Source: CAZDQL01 sp964507325
Lineage (GTDB): Bacteria > Planctomycetota > UBA1135 > GCA-002686595
Assembly: GCA_964507325.1 (NCBI GenBank)
Contig: CAZDQL010000081.1
Location: 1-29,586, forward strand
DNA: 29,586 nucleotides
Direction of reading: 5' to 3'
The position numbers and the translations under genes are program-made. Positions 1 through 8,600 of the stretch are shown in pieces. The notes beneath the pieces are model-generated. The model did no database searches. It was not told the origin of the DNA and saw only the letters and a program-made list of their open reading frames with translations. The stretch's first letter is position 1, and every line of letters begins with the position of its first letter.

Positions 1-1293
1 GGAAAGGGCGAACGTACTGCGCAACCAGTCGTTTTCGGTCTGATCGCGGATCGTGCAGAGGTGCCCGCCCCATCTCTGAGCCATGGCATACTCAGCATCG
101 TGCCACCTGGTAGGTTGAGTGAGCCTATACCAATGCCGATTGAGTGGCGATTGAGTCCATGCCGGCTGCATGAGGTTCTGGAACCAGATTACGTCGCCGC
201 CATCATAGAGGCCCCCCGCAGAGAGAACGTCGAGGTCTCCATCGGCGTCGAGATCGGAGGCGCACAGGGATTTGGGGTAGACGGACTGCGTCGTGACGAG
301 CTTCTGCGGGCCAAAAGAGCACGCACCGAGGTTCTCGTACCAGGCTAGCGTCTGCTTGGAGCCCGCCAGCAAATCGGGGTCTCCATCTGTGTCCAAGTCA
401 GCGACACGGATGGAATACACGTCGTCGGCAGACCCAGCGATGGACTGCGAGGGGCCGAACACGCCTCCAGTGAGGTTCTCGAACCAAAAGATGCTGTAGT
501 AGTGATCGGACGCGGAGAGCACATCCAAATCACCGTCACCATCCATGTCGGCGGCATGTACAGGGGAGTGAATCGGCGGAGTGGAGTAGGCATACCCGAT
601 GATCCGACAATCCCCAAACGTGCCATCACCGAGGTTCTCGTACCACGAAACTTTGTGGTTCTTGCTCGCTGCGCAGAGCACGTCGCCGTCCCCATCGTTG
701 TCCAGGTCGGCGACATCGGTTGACCAGGGCCCATGGGCCTGATCAGTGATTATCTGCGGAGGCCCAAAGACGCCGCCACCGAAATTCTCGTACCAAGCGA
801 TTCTGTCGTCGTTGTATGATGCTGAAATAACATCGACATCACCATCGCTGTCCACATCGGTCACATGGACGGATAGAGCGTAGTCTGCATCCGTCGTTAT
901 CACTCGCTGGTGGCCGAATGCTCCGCCACCGAGATTCTCGTACCAAGCGATCTTGTCTTCGCCGGCCGATGCTGAGAGCACATCCGCGTCTCCGTCGCCG
1001 TCGAGATCAGCAGCATTGACGAAACGGGCGGAAAGCACGTAGGTCGCAATCACTTGCTGAGGACCGAAGGAGCTATCCCCGAGATTCTCATACCAGGCGA
1101 TCTTGTGGTCGTACAAAGACGCAGAAAGCGCATCAAGATCCCCATCGCCATCAAGATCAACGGTGTAGGCCGAGCGAGCCCCGTTGGCGTCGTCCGTGAT
1201 CACTTGAAGGTCCCCGAATTCCTGCGCAGTGGCATTTGCGGTCAGGGAGAGGATGGCTGCACAAAGCAGGTGGTATTGCGTGCCGGGCAGCAT
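1..1293 (-). CDS. Secreted VCBS/FG-GAP seven-repeat protein with C-type-lectin-like domain (3' end cut by window)
   Basis: This is the first 431 codons of a gene that runs off the left edge of the window. It starts at the ATG whose complement lies at 1291-1293, and begins with a signal peptide (MLPGTQYHLLCAAILSLTANATAQ). Seven repeats of about 50 residues follow, each with a calcium-binding-type core such as DLDGDGDLDAL and the phrase KIAWYENLG; seven repeats suggest a seven-bladed integrin-like propeller. After the repeats comes NRHWYRLTQPTRWHDAEYA and WGGHLCTIRDQTENDWLR, the start of a C-type-lectin-like fold. The complete gene just upstream (1343-3361) has the same architecture, so the two are tandem paralogs 49 bp apart and probably co-transcribed. 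The likely role is extracellular or cell-surface binding; the ligand cannot be read from the sequence. No strong Shine-Dalgarno is visible. The missing part is expected to hold the rest of the lectin fold and a C-terminal domain. Confidence 0.85.
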   Translation of the reverse strand, partial: MLPGTQYHLLCAAILSLTANATAQEFGDLQVITDDANGARSAYTVDLDGDGDLDALSASLYDHKIAWYENLGDSSFGPQQVIATYVLSARFVNAADLDGDGDADVLSASAGEDKIAWYENLGGGAFGHQRVITTDADYALSVHVTDVDSDGDVDVISASYNDDRIAWYENFGGGVFGPPQIITDQAHGPWSTDVADLDNDGDGDVLCAASKNHKVSWYENLGDGTFGDCRIIGYAYSTPPIHSPVHAADMDGDGDLDVLSASDHYYSIFWFENLTGGVFGPSQSIAGSADDVYSIRVADLDTDGDPDLLAGSKQTLAWYENLGACSFGPQKLVTTQSVYPKSLCASDLDADGDLDVLSAGGLYDGGDVIWFQNLMQPAWTQSPLNRHWYRLTQPTRWHDAEYAMAQRWGGHLCTIRDQTENDWLRSTFALS

Positions 1294-3300
1294 GAGGCAG
1301 ACCGCGGGGCCGCTACAGCCAGATCGAACACGCCGAACGAGATCACCGGAATCGGACCTGGATGCCATCTGTGGTATTCGAGGTTGGGTACGTCGTGAAG
1401 TCACGGAACCAGAGCTGGAAGTACCAGGTGTCTCCTGGCTGGAGGGCGAGGCCATGAGGGAGGTTGTTGAAATCGAGAGTGAGGTCGACTTTGCCCGTGA
1501 AGCCGGAGTGCAGGAGGGCGCCACCCGTGTTAGGGTCATTGAGTCGAGCGATTGGGATCCCAAGACACAGATTTCCGGAGCTTCCCCCAAAGCCGGGCAC
1601 GAAGTCAGCGCTGTCGCTCATCAAGAAGTACGCATACTCGTGGAGCGGAAGATGCCATGCTGCGAGAGTGAAGGTGTTGCTTGCCACAATGGGAGAGCCA
1701 TAGACGCCGATGATGGCAGGAGCTCCAGTGCTGTTGTCTGCTGCCGTGCAGAAGTTCGCACTGAGGCAGACATCCAGAACTCCATCTCCGTTCCAGTCGG
1801 TACGTGCGCCGACGGCCAGCTCGTAGACATCTGGGACGTTGTTGGCGTCGCAATCGTCGGAGATCACCTCCACGACGCCAGGGTGCGGCACCAGGTTGGG
1901 TTCGTCCCGCCACGCACCGCTTCCCGGAACGATGACGGCCCAATCGGCCCCGCTGGCGTCATCGGGTTGACCACTCCCCCAATTCTCGAAGCCCGGAGTC
2001 TCCCCAGACGACCACTCGAATACCCCCTCCTGAAACTCGTCGGTGTATCCGATCCAAGTGGGCCGAGATGTCAGGAATGCGGCCTGCAACCAGTCGTTCT
2101 CGACCAAACTGCGGATTGTGCACAGATGCCCCCCCCACCCCCGAGCATAGGTGTTCTCGGCAACGTGCCAGTCCAACGGAGGTAGAAGGCGATACCAATG
2201 TCCGTTTATCGGCGACTGAGTCCAAGGGGGCACCATGAGGTTCTCGTACCACTCGATCTTGTCGCCGAATAGCATTGCGCAAAGCACATCGGCATCCCCA
2301 TCGCCGTCCAAGTCAGTGGCGTGGATCGAAGTGGGATAGTGGCACTGGTCCGTGATGACCTGCTGGGGTCCAAATGAACCACCGCCGAGGTTCTCGAACC
2401 AACAGACTTTGCCTGTCACGTAGGCTGTGGTGGAGAGCACGTCGATATCGCCATCTGTGTCTAGATCTGCGGCGTATACCGAGCTAATGCTGTACGCGGG
2501 GTCTGCGATGATCTGTTGGGGCCCGAAGACACCACCGCCCAGGTTCTCATACCAAGCGATCCAGTCGCCGAAGAAGGCGCCGGCGAGAACATCTGCATCA
2601 CCGTCCCCATCCAGATCGACCGGGCAAACCCTATGGGAGTCCGTAGGAAGTGTCGCGATCACCTGGCGGGGGCCGAAGTGACCGCCGCCGAGAGTCTCAA
2701 CCCAGCCGATTTCTCCAGTGTGCTTGCCGGCAGTATACAGGACATCTGCGTCGCCGTCCCCATCCAGGTCCCCAATGCGGAACATTCCTGGCCGAGTGCC
2801 TAGGGAGGCGATTTCCTGCGAAGGACCGAAGCTTCCACCTCCCAGGTTCTCGGACCAGGCGATGCTCCCGCCATTGGTTGCGCCAAACACGGAGAGCACA
2901 TCGGCGTCTCCATCGGAATCGAGATCGGCAGCCTGGACCGACCCGGTGCCGTAGGGGTGAATCACGATGATCTGCTGGGGCCCGAAGGCGCCACCGCCGA
3001 GATTCTCGTACCAAGCGATCTTGTGGTCGCCGCTAGAGGCGGAGAGTACGTCGGCATCGCCATCCTCGTCCAGGTCGGTGGTGTAGACGGAGTTGGCATA
3101 GTCTGCCTGGAGGGTGATGACCTGCCTGGGTCCGAAGGCGCCGTAGCCGAGGTTCTCGTACCAGGCGATCATGTCGTCGTCGGCGGATGCGGATAAGACA
3201 TCTCCATCTCCATCACCGTCGAGATCGGCGGTGCAGATGCTCTGTGGCATGTCGACGAGGTCTGAGATCACCTGAGGATCACCAAAGTTCTGACCTAGCG
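1..3300 (-). repeat. Fourteen VCBS-coding DNA repeats across two tandem genes
   Basis: The coding repeats of the two VCBS genes are also visible in the DNA. On the plus strand a unit containing 'gaggttctcgtaccaagcga' or a close variant recurs about every 150-170 bp, seven times in each gene, for example near 635, 935, 1090, 2240, 2550, 3000 and 3160. Each unit pairs this WYENLG segment with a 'tccatcgccgtcgagatc' type segment that encodes the DLDGDGD loop. Similar blocks arranged in this way could support unequal crossing-over and copy-number change. Confidence 0.8.
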
Positions 3301-3361
3301 CCGGGGAGGCGAGCAGGCCCACGACGGCGAGTGTGAGCCGACGAGAAGTCAATCGGTGCAT
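1343..3361 (-). CDS. Secreted VCBS/FG-GAP seven-repeat protein with C-type-lectin-like and C-terminal planctomycete domain
   Basis: This is a complete 672-residue exported protein. An upstream in-frame ATG at 3442 exists, but the ATG at 3361 is chosen because a GGAG lies about 8 nt before it and a clean signal peptide follows (MHRLTSRRLTLAVVGLLASPALG). Seven FG-GAP/VCBS repeats fill roughly residues 25-385, with cores such as DLDGDGDADVL and IAWYENLGGG, consistent with a seven-bladed beta-propeller. Next comes a C-type-lectin-like domain at about 390-500 (NGHWYRL, GGHLCTIRSLVENDWL, TWIGYTDE, FENWGSGQPDD). A short acidic linker (DCDANNVPDVYEL, DWNGDGVLDVC) resembles calcium-binding linkers of planctomycete secreted proteins. 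The last ~140 residues (from NFCTAADNSTG to LWFRD) form a domain I associate with planctomycete secreted proteins. The ligand and role are unknown; surface adhesion or carbohydrate binding is an inference. Confidence 0.9.
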   Translation of the reverse strand: MHRLTSRRLTLAVVGLLASPALGQNFGDPQVISDLVDMPQSICTADLDGDGDGDVLSASADDDMIAWYENLGYGAFGPRQVITLQADYANSVYTTDLDEDGDADVLSASSGDHKIAWYENLGGGAFGPQQIIVIHPYGTGSVQAADLDSDGDADVLSVFGATNGGSIAWSENLGGGSFGPSQEIASLGTRPGMFRIGDLDGDGDADVLYTAGKHTGEIGWVETLGGGHFGPRQVIATLPTDSHRVCPVDLDGDGDADVLAGAFFGDWIAWYENLGGGVFGPQQIIADPAYSISSVYAADLDTDGDIDVLSTTAYVTGKVCWFENLGGGSFGPQQVITDQCHYPTSIHATDLDGDGDADVLCAMLFGDKIEWYENLMVPPWTQSPINGHWYRLLPPLDWHVAENTYARGWGGHLCTIRSLVENDWLQAAFLTSRPTWIGYTDEFQEGVFEWSSGETPGFENWGSGQPDDASGADWAVIVPGSGAWRDEPNLVPHPGVVEVISDDCDANNVPDVYELAVGARTDWNGDGVLDVCLSANFCTAADNSTGAPAIIGVYGSPIVASNTFTLAAWHLPLHEYAYFLMSDSADFVPGFGGSSGNLCLGIPIARLNDPNTGGALLHSGFTGKVDLTLDFNNLPHGLALQPGDTWYFQLWFRDFTTYPTSNTTDGIQVRFR

Positions 3362-3754
3362 AGCAGTGCTCCAAGTCGCCTGGGGGCGGTAGCCCAACGT
3401 ACCAGACCCCGTGCAACTGCGGGGAGAGACGGCGAAGTGCAAGAAACCGCCCTTCCCACACCAGGATCTCCACTGGGGCCCGACCAGGTCATGTGGAGAT
3501 GGGGCCTGACTCCGAGGACCACGGGATGGGGTACCGCCCTGGGTTGGGCCCCCGTGCGCCTTCGCGACGGAGGCCCTCCTGCGTCCCTCACCTCAAGGGA
3601 CGGGTGTCCCGACTGCCCAGCGCGCAGCGGGGCTCTCGCCCCCTACACGTCTGGCTCTGGCGGGGCACATGCTGGAGGGCCCTGGAGGAGGGCAACCGCC
3701 GCGATCAGGCGGTGTTGCGCGCTCCCCCGGGGCCCTCCAGCGTGCAGGCGGACC
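3362..3754. other. Gene-free stretch between mscS and the VCBS gene
   Basis: About 390 bp lie between the mscS stop and the start of the VCBS gene, both on the minus strand. No ORF here looks like a real protein; those present are short and arginine/proline-rich. The stretch holds a strong inverted repeat at 3671-3741 just after mscS and the leader of the VCBS gene, with a GGAG close to 3361. No convincing -35/-10 pair was found. Confidence 0.6.
3671..3741 (-). terminator. Inverted repeat after mscS, probable terminator or 3' stabiliser
   Basis: The arms GCTGGAGGGCCC (3671-3682) and GGGCCCTCCAGC (3730-3741) are perfect 12-bp complements. The interior also pairs partly (ACCGCC 3695-3700 with GGCGGT 3708-3713), giving one long hairpin. 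It begins 13 nt after the mscS stop codon at 3755. There is no T-run after it on the minus strand, so intrinsic termination is uncertain; an RNA-stabilising or repeat-derived hairpin is also possible. Confidence 0.5.
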
Positions 3755-5008
3755 CTACTCCGCCCCCGACACCTGGTGCACGTGGACGTCCTGCTGCGGG
3801 TAGGGGATCGAGAGCCCTTCCGCGTCGAAGCGCTGCTTGACCGCCTTGGTGATGTCCCAGAAGACGGTCCAGTAGTCGCCGGTCTTGGTCCACACGCGCA
3901 CGACGAAGTTGACCGAGGAGTCGGCCAGCTCGTGCAGTTTGATCGCCGGCTCGGGGTCGTCGAGGATCAGCTCGTGGGCGGCGACGACCTCGGCCAGGAC
4001 CTTCTCCGCCTTGTCGATGTCGTCCTCGTAGCCGATGCCGAAGGTGAAGTCGACGCGGCGGGTGGGGTTGGCGGTGACGTTGGTGATCACGCCCCCCCAG
4101 ATCGAGCCGTTGGGGATGATCTTGACCTGGTTGTCGGGGGTGATCAGGGTGGTCGAGACCAGGTTCATCGCGTCGACCTTGCCCATCTCCCCGCCAGCGT
4201 TGACGAAGTCGCCCACATCGTAGGGGCGGTAGAGCAGGATCATCACGCCGGCGGCGAAGTTGTTGAGGGTCTCCGACAGGGCGAAGCCGACCACCAGGCC
4301 GACCGCGCCGAAGGCCGCCAGGAAGGGGCCGATCGAGATTCCCACACTCGCCAGGGCGATCAGGAATCCGAGGAAGAGCACGATCCGACGCGTCGTGTTG
4401 ACCGTGAAGTCGCGCAAGAGCGCCGAGACCTTGATCTTCGAGGTCGAGAGGGCGCGCCGCACGATCCCGGCCAGGATGTTGGCCACGATCTTGGCCACCA
4501 GCATCATGGCCAGGAAGAGGAGCAGCTTGACCAGGTAGCCGGGGCCCTCCTCGACCAGCCAGTCCTTGGCGCGACCGATCCACTGCTGGGCCAGGCCGAG
4601 GGCGGCTGCGGCGCCGCCGTAGGTCAGGTCGCCCGTGGCGTTCATCAGGAACTGCTGGTGGTCGGCGACCTCGCCCCCCTTCTCCCCGAGGGCGTCGACG
4701 AAGACGTCCATGGCCGGAGCCATTTCGTCAACGATGCGCGCCTTGTGGGTGTCGATCTCCTCCTGGACGGCGGGCTGCTCTTCCTCCGGGAGCCCGGCGA
4801 GCTTCTCCTCCAGGTCCGCTATGTCTTCCAGGACCTTTTGGATTTGGTCGCGCACATTGTTGGCCTGGAACTCAAGCGCGGTGGCGCTTTTGCCAGCGGC
4901 CTGCTCCTTCAGCTCCTCCAACGGCCTGGAGGTGTCCACCACCTGGGCGGCGCCCAGCGGGGCGAAGACGAGGGCGAAGAACGCGATCAGAATTGCGGAA
5001 ACACGCAT
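3755..5008 (-). CDS. MscS-family small-conductance mechanosensitive ion channel
   Basis: This 417-residue protein is an inner-membrane channel of the MscS superfamily that opens under membrane tension and releases solutes during osmotic downshock. It starts with a signal peptide (MRVSAILIAFFALVFAPLGAAQ). A soluble, coiled-coil-rich extracytoplasmic segment follows (about 30-115, with EDIADLEEKLAGLPEEEQ). Transmembrane segments lie near 158-183, 208-228 and 230-258. The pore helix carries GAVGLVVGFALSETLNNFAAG, the usual Gly/Ala-rich MscS TM3. The cytoplasmic beta domain begins with RPYDVGDFV and contains TTLITPDNQVKIIPNGSI, and the alpha/beta domain ends near 410. The exported coiled-coil extension makes it larger than the basic 286-residue MscS. 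It is the last gene of the minus-strand run that starts at clpB, with 137 bp and a palindrome separating it from the CBS gene. Confidence 0.93.
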   Translation of the reverse strand: MRVSAILIAFFALVFAPLGAAQVVDTSRPLEELKEQAAGKSATALEFQANNVRDQIQKVLEDIADLEEKLAGLPEEEQPAVQEEIDTHKARIVDEMAPAMDVFVDALGEKGGEVADHQQFLMNATGDLTYGGAAAALGLAQQWIGRAKDWLVEEGPGYLVKLLLFLAMMLVAKIVANILAGIVRRALSTSKIKVSALLRDFTVNTTRRIVLFLGFLIALASVGISIGPFLAAFGAVGLVVGFALSETLNNFAAGVMILLYRPYDVGDFVNAGGEMGKVDAMNLVSTTLITPDNQVKIIPNGSIWGGVITNVTANPTRRVDFTFGIGYEDDIDKAEKVLAEVVAAHELILDDPEPAIKLHELADSSVNFVVRVWTKTGDYWTVFWDITKAVKQRFDAEGLSIPYPQQDVHVHQVSGAE

Positions 5009-5104
5009 GGCAGTACGGGGGGGGTGGGGGGACTTGGAAGCGCTAAAAAGAGCCCCGGATGATACCCGCGCGATCTCGCTCCCAGAGTGGGACCGGCTGT
5101 ATAC

Positions 5105-5140
5105 TCACCAGTTATATACTCTGCAGTATATAGCTGGTGA
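5105..5140. promoter_or_regulatory. AT-rich 16-bp near-perfect palindrome between the CBS gene and mscS
   Basis: The arms TCACCAGTTATATACT (5105-5120) and AGTATATAGCTGGTGA (5125-5140) match at 15 of 16 positions around a 4-nt centre (CTGC); the single mismatch becomes a G-U pair in one RNA strand. The AT-rich core stands out in very GC-rich surroundings. It starts 5 nt after the CBS stop and lies about 97 bp before the mscS start. It could be an operator for mscS, a terminator-like hairpin for the upstream operon, or both. No long T-run follows directly. Confidence 0.5.
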
Positions 5141-5145
5141 CCCCC

Positions 5146-5604
5146 TCAACCCCCCCGCTTGGGCCGACTCCCCTGCCCCTTCATCACGAAGCGCCGCTCC
5201 GCCACCAGGTTCAGGATGTCGAAGGAGCTCAGGATCCCCACCACCTGCTTCTCGTGGGTCACGACCAGGTGGTGGATGTGGTAGCGGCGCATCGTCCGCG
5301 CGGCGTCGTGGATGCGGGAGTAGGAGGGGATCGTCACCACCTCCTCGGTCATCAGCTCCTCCACCGCCGTCCCATCTGCGGGGGGATCGATCAAATCGGC
5401 GGTGGTGACCATCCCCACCGGGCGGTTCTTCCCGTCGACGACCGGCACGGCGCTGATGTCGAGGCGGGTCAGGAGCTCGCGCACCTCCGAGATGGTCGTC
5501 TCGGGGTGGATCGTCACCACGTCCCGCACCATCAGGTCGGAGACGTTGACGATTTCGCGCTGGGCGTTGGCCCCCGCCTCGCCGACCTTGTTGCGTCGCT
5601 TCAT
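5146..5604 (-). CDS. Tandem CBS-domain protein
   Basis: This 152-residue cytoplasmic protein is made almost entirely of two CBS motifs: about 22-75 (VSDLMVRDVVTIHPETTISE, ISAVPVVDGKNRPVGMVTTADL) and 84-140 (VEELMTEEVVTIPSYSRIHD, HHLVVTHEKQVVGILSSFDIL). A CBS pair (Bateman module) usually binds adenosine nucleotides such as AMP, ATP or S-adenosylmethionine and controls a partner. There is no attached effector domain, so the partner must act in trans. The start at 5604 follows a GAGGGG that sits unusually close to the ATG. It begins 18 nt after the sensor kinase stop, which suggests co-transcription and perhaps a link between nucleotide sensing and that kinase or the downstream channel; that link is inference. 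Confidence 0.9.
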   Translation of the reverse strand: MKRRNKVGEAGANAQREIVNVSDLMVRDVVTIHPETTISEVRELLTRLDISAVPVVDGKNRPVGMVTTADLIDPPADGTAVEELMTEEVVTIPSYSRIHDAARTMRRYHIHHLVVTHEKQVVGILSSFDILNLVAERRFVMKGQGSRPKRGG

Positions 5605-5622
5605 CCCCTCGATGATAAGGCC

Positions 5623-8600
5623 TCAGGGGTTCGGGGGGGGAGCGGCCACCTCCGGCCCCTCGACCGTGGGAATGACCAGGTCGCAGCGCAGCCCCTCCGG
5701 TTCGAAGGCGATCTCCACCTTTCCCCCCAGCTCGTAGGCGATTACCCCCCTCAGGATCGAGAAACCCAAGCCCTCGTCCGCGGGGCCCGCCAGCGCGGCC
5801 CCGCCCCGCTCCAGCCAGCGCAGGTGCAGGGGGCCCCCCTCGGCGCTGTGCCAGCTCACCTCCACCCGCCCGCCGGCGCTGGCCAGGGCGCCGTGCTTGG
5901 AGGCGTTCGTCAGGAGCTCGTGTAGGGCCATCCCCAGGGGCCCCACCGCGGCGCGGTCCAGCTCCACCTCGGCCCCTTCGACCGACACGCGCTCCCCGTC
6001 CTCGGCGAAGGGCGCCACCACCAGTTTCACCAGGCCGGAGAGGAGGACCGCCTTCCAGCGCGCCCCCGCCAGGGCCTCGTGCACCTGGGCCATGGCGCGC
6101 AACCGGCCCGTGAAGGCCCGCTCGAAGTCGGCGAGGTCCGAGGTGGCGCGCAGCGTCTGCTGGGCGAGGGCCAGCACCCCCGCCAGGTTGTTCTTCACGC
6201 GGTGGTCGAGCTCCCGCATCAGGAGCGCCTGGCGCTCGTCGGAGCGCTTGCGCTCCGTGATGTCCCGCATCACCACCTGCACGGCGCGCTGGCCGGCGAT
6301 CTGGATCAGGGTGCCGGTGACCTCCACGTCGACGATGGTCCCGTCGAGGCGCTGGATGCGCTCCTCGATGCGCGGGGTGGGGCCCTTCTCGGCCAGGATC
6401 GACTGGATGCGCTCCGCGACGAACTCCCGATCGTCGGGGTGGACCAGTTCCAGCACCTCCGTGCCGATCAGGTCCTCGGGGCCACTCGCCCTGAGGAGCT
6501 CGACCGCCACGGAGTTCACGAAGGTGATCAGACCCTGCCGGTGGATCACGATGGCGTCCGGGATCGCTCCGACCAAGGTGCGGTAGCGCTCTTCGCTGTC
6601 CGACAAGGCCTGCACCGCCCGACGGCGGCGCAGCGCGAAGGTGATCCCCAACCCGAGCGAAGTTCCCAGCGCGAGCAGGGTGGGCAGGATCCAGACCGGT
6701 CGCAGGTAGATCGGGGCGAGGATCTCGAAGTCGACCCACGCCGCCGGATGGCGGTTTCCGAAGTAGTCCTGCACCTCGAGCTCGAAGCTGTGCTCCCCCG
6801 AGGAGAGCCCTTCGAGGTGGACTTCGCGAGCCGGGCTCCACGGCGACCAAGGTCCAGCGCCGAGGCGATGGCGCGTCCTGATCTGGTCCCTGGGGCGTTC
6901 ACCCCACCAGGGGTAGACCTTCCAGCGCAAGAACGCCCTCCGGCCCTCGACCAGTGGCTCGCCCAGCTCGACCAGGGGCGGCCCGGGGGAAGATCCGCTG
7001 AAGGCCAGGCGGCTGAATCCGGGCGCGAAGGTCCCCACGGTGATCGAGTCCGCCTCGAGGATCAGGGTATTGACGTGGTTGCTGTGCAGTCCCGTGTCGG
7101 TGCCGAAGCGCGTCCACGACGAGCCCACACGGTGGTAGAGGCCGCGATCGGTTCCGACCCAGAGCTCACGCCCATCCGCCGAGGTGCGCACGATCCCGAC
7201 CCGGGTGTGAGCGGCGGCCTCCTCGCCGGAGGTGTAGTGGACCGCGTCCCCCTCGTCGATCCACCCGAGCCCCGTGGCGTCGTGCCCGTGGCCGAACCAC
7301 ATCCTCCCCTCGGCATCCATGGCCAGGGTGCGGGAGACCGGGGTGCGCAGCCCGTCGGCGGCGGTCCAGATCCGCCACTGCTCCCCGCGCCGCCGCGCGA
7401 TGCCCCCCCAGGTGGCGAACCAGTGAGAGCCGTCCGGCGTCTCGAGGAAGTCGTAGACCCTCCCCGAAGGCAGCCCGTCCTGCGCCGTCACGCTGGCGAA
7501 GGTCCCGTCCTCCAGACGCACCCAAGCCCCCGGCTCGGGTTCCTGTGGGCTCAGGGGGTCGGGGTCCAGCCCGAGGAACCAAACGCGCCCCTGACGGTCG
7601 GTGCGAATCCTGTGCACGGCACTGAGCGGCAGCCCCTGCTCGGACCCCACTTGCGCAAGGGCTTCGCCATCCCAGACCAGGACCCCGTCGAGGGTGCCGG
7701 TGCCGGTGCCGACCCAGATCTGCCCCTCGCCATCCTCGGCCAAGGCCGTGATGGTGCCGAGCGGCTCCCCGTCGAGGCGGCTGAGGCGTCTGGAGCCACC
7801 GTCCGGGTGCAGGCGCAGGAAGCCCCGCTTCTGGCCCAGCCACAGGGCTCCATCGTTCGCACGCAGGAACTGGTAGACGACGCCGCCGGAGATCACGTCG
7901 TCATCGTCGGCGTGCTCCCACAGGGGGTGGCGTTCGCGCCACAGGTACAGGCCGTGGTGGGTGGCCACCCAGAGATCGGCCTCGCCGCGCAGGTCGACGG
8001 ACTCGATGCCCCGCATCTGCGGCGGAAGGGGCTGCAGCGCAGTCCATCGCCCAGCGTGTCGGGCGAGCACTCCGCCGGACTCGGTCAAGACCACAGCGTC
8101 GCCACCGGGGTCGATCTCCAGTCTGACCGGACCGTCGAAGAGGAGGTCCTCGATGCGCCTGCTCTCTCCCGCAGAGGTCCACTCCCACAGACCAATCATG
8201 TCGTGGGGATGGTCGACGAAGAAGAGCCCCCTGCCGCTCCCGTCGGCTAGGGCGATGCGCACAATCCGGTGGCCGGAGGGCACGGGGCGCTGGAGGCTCC
8301 AGTGATCCCCATCCCAGCGCGAGAGCCCCTCGAGCGTGGCCAGCCAGAGCTCCTCGCCTGCAGCGTCCAATTGCAGCGCGCGGAACATCCCCGGCTCGAA
8401 GACGATCGGCTCTGGCAAGGACTCCGCTACGATCCTGAATTCGAGGGGTCCCGCACGCCTGTCTCGAGTGAGGTACGCGAGCCCGCCCCCGGGGACCGCT
8501 GCGCAGTTGAAGACGATGCCAAGGGGCTCTTCTCCCAGCTCCTCCAAGCTGCGGAAGGGCTCGTCCACGGAGCCGACCCACCCCCGGTCGTCGACCACGA

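Noticed and set aside
1..3300. CRISPR-like array from regularly spaced repeats
   Set aside because: The repeats are in-frame coding repeats of VCBS proteins, vary in sequence and are spaced about 150 bp apart.
3356..5062. 568-codon plus-strand frame over mscS
   Set aside because: Antisense shadow of mscS; charged low-complexity translation without a recognisable domain.
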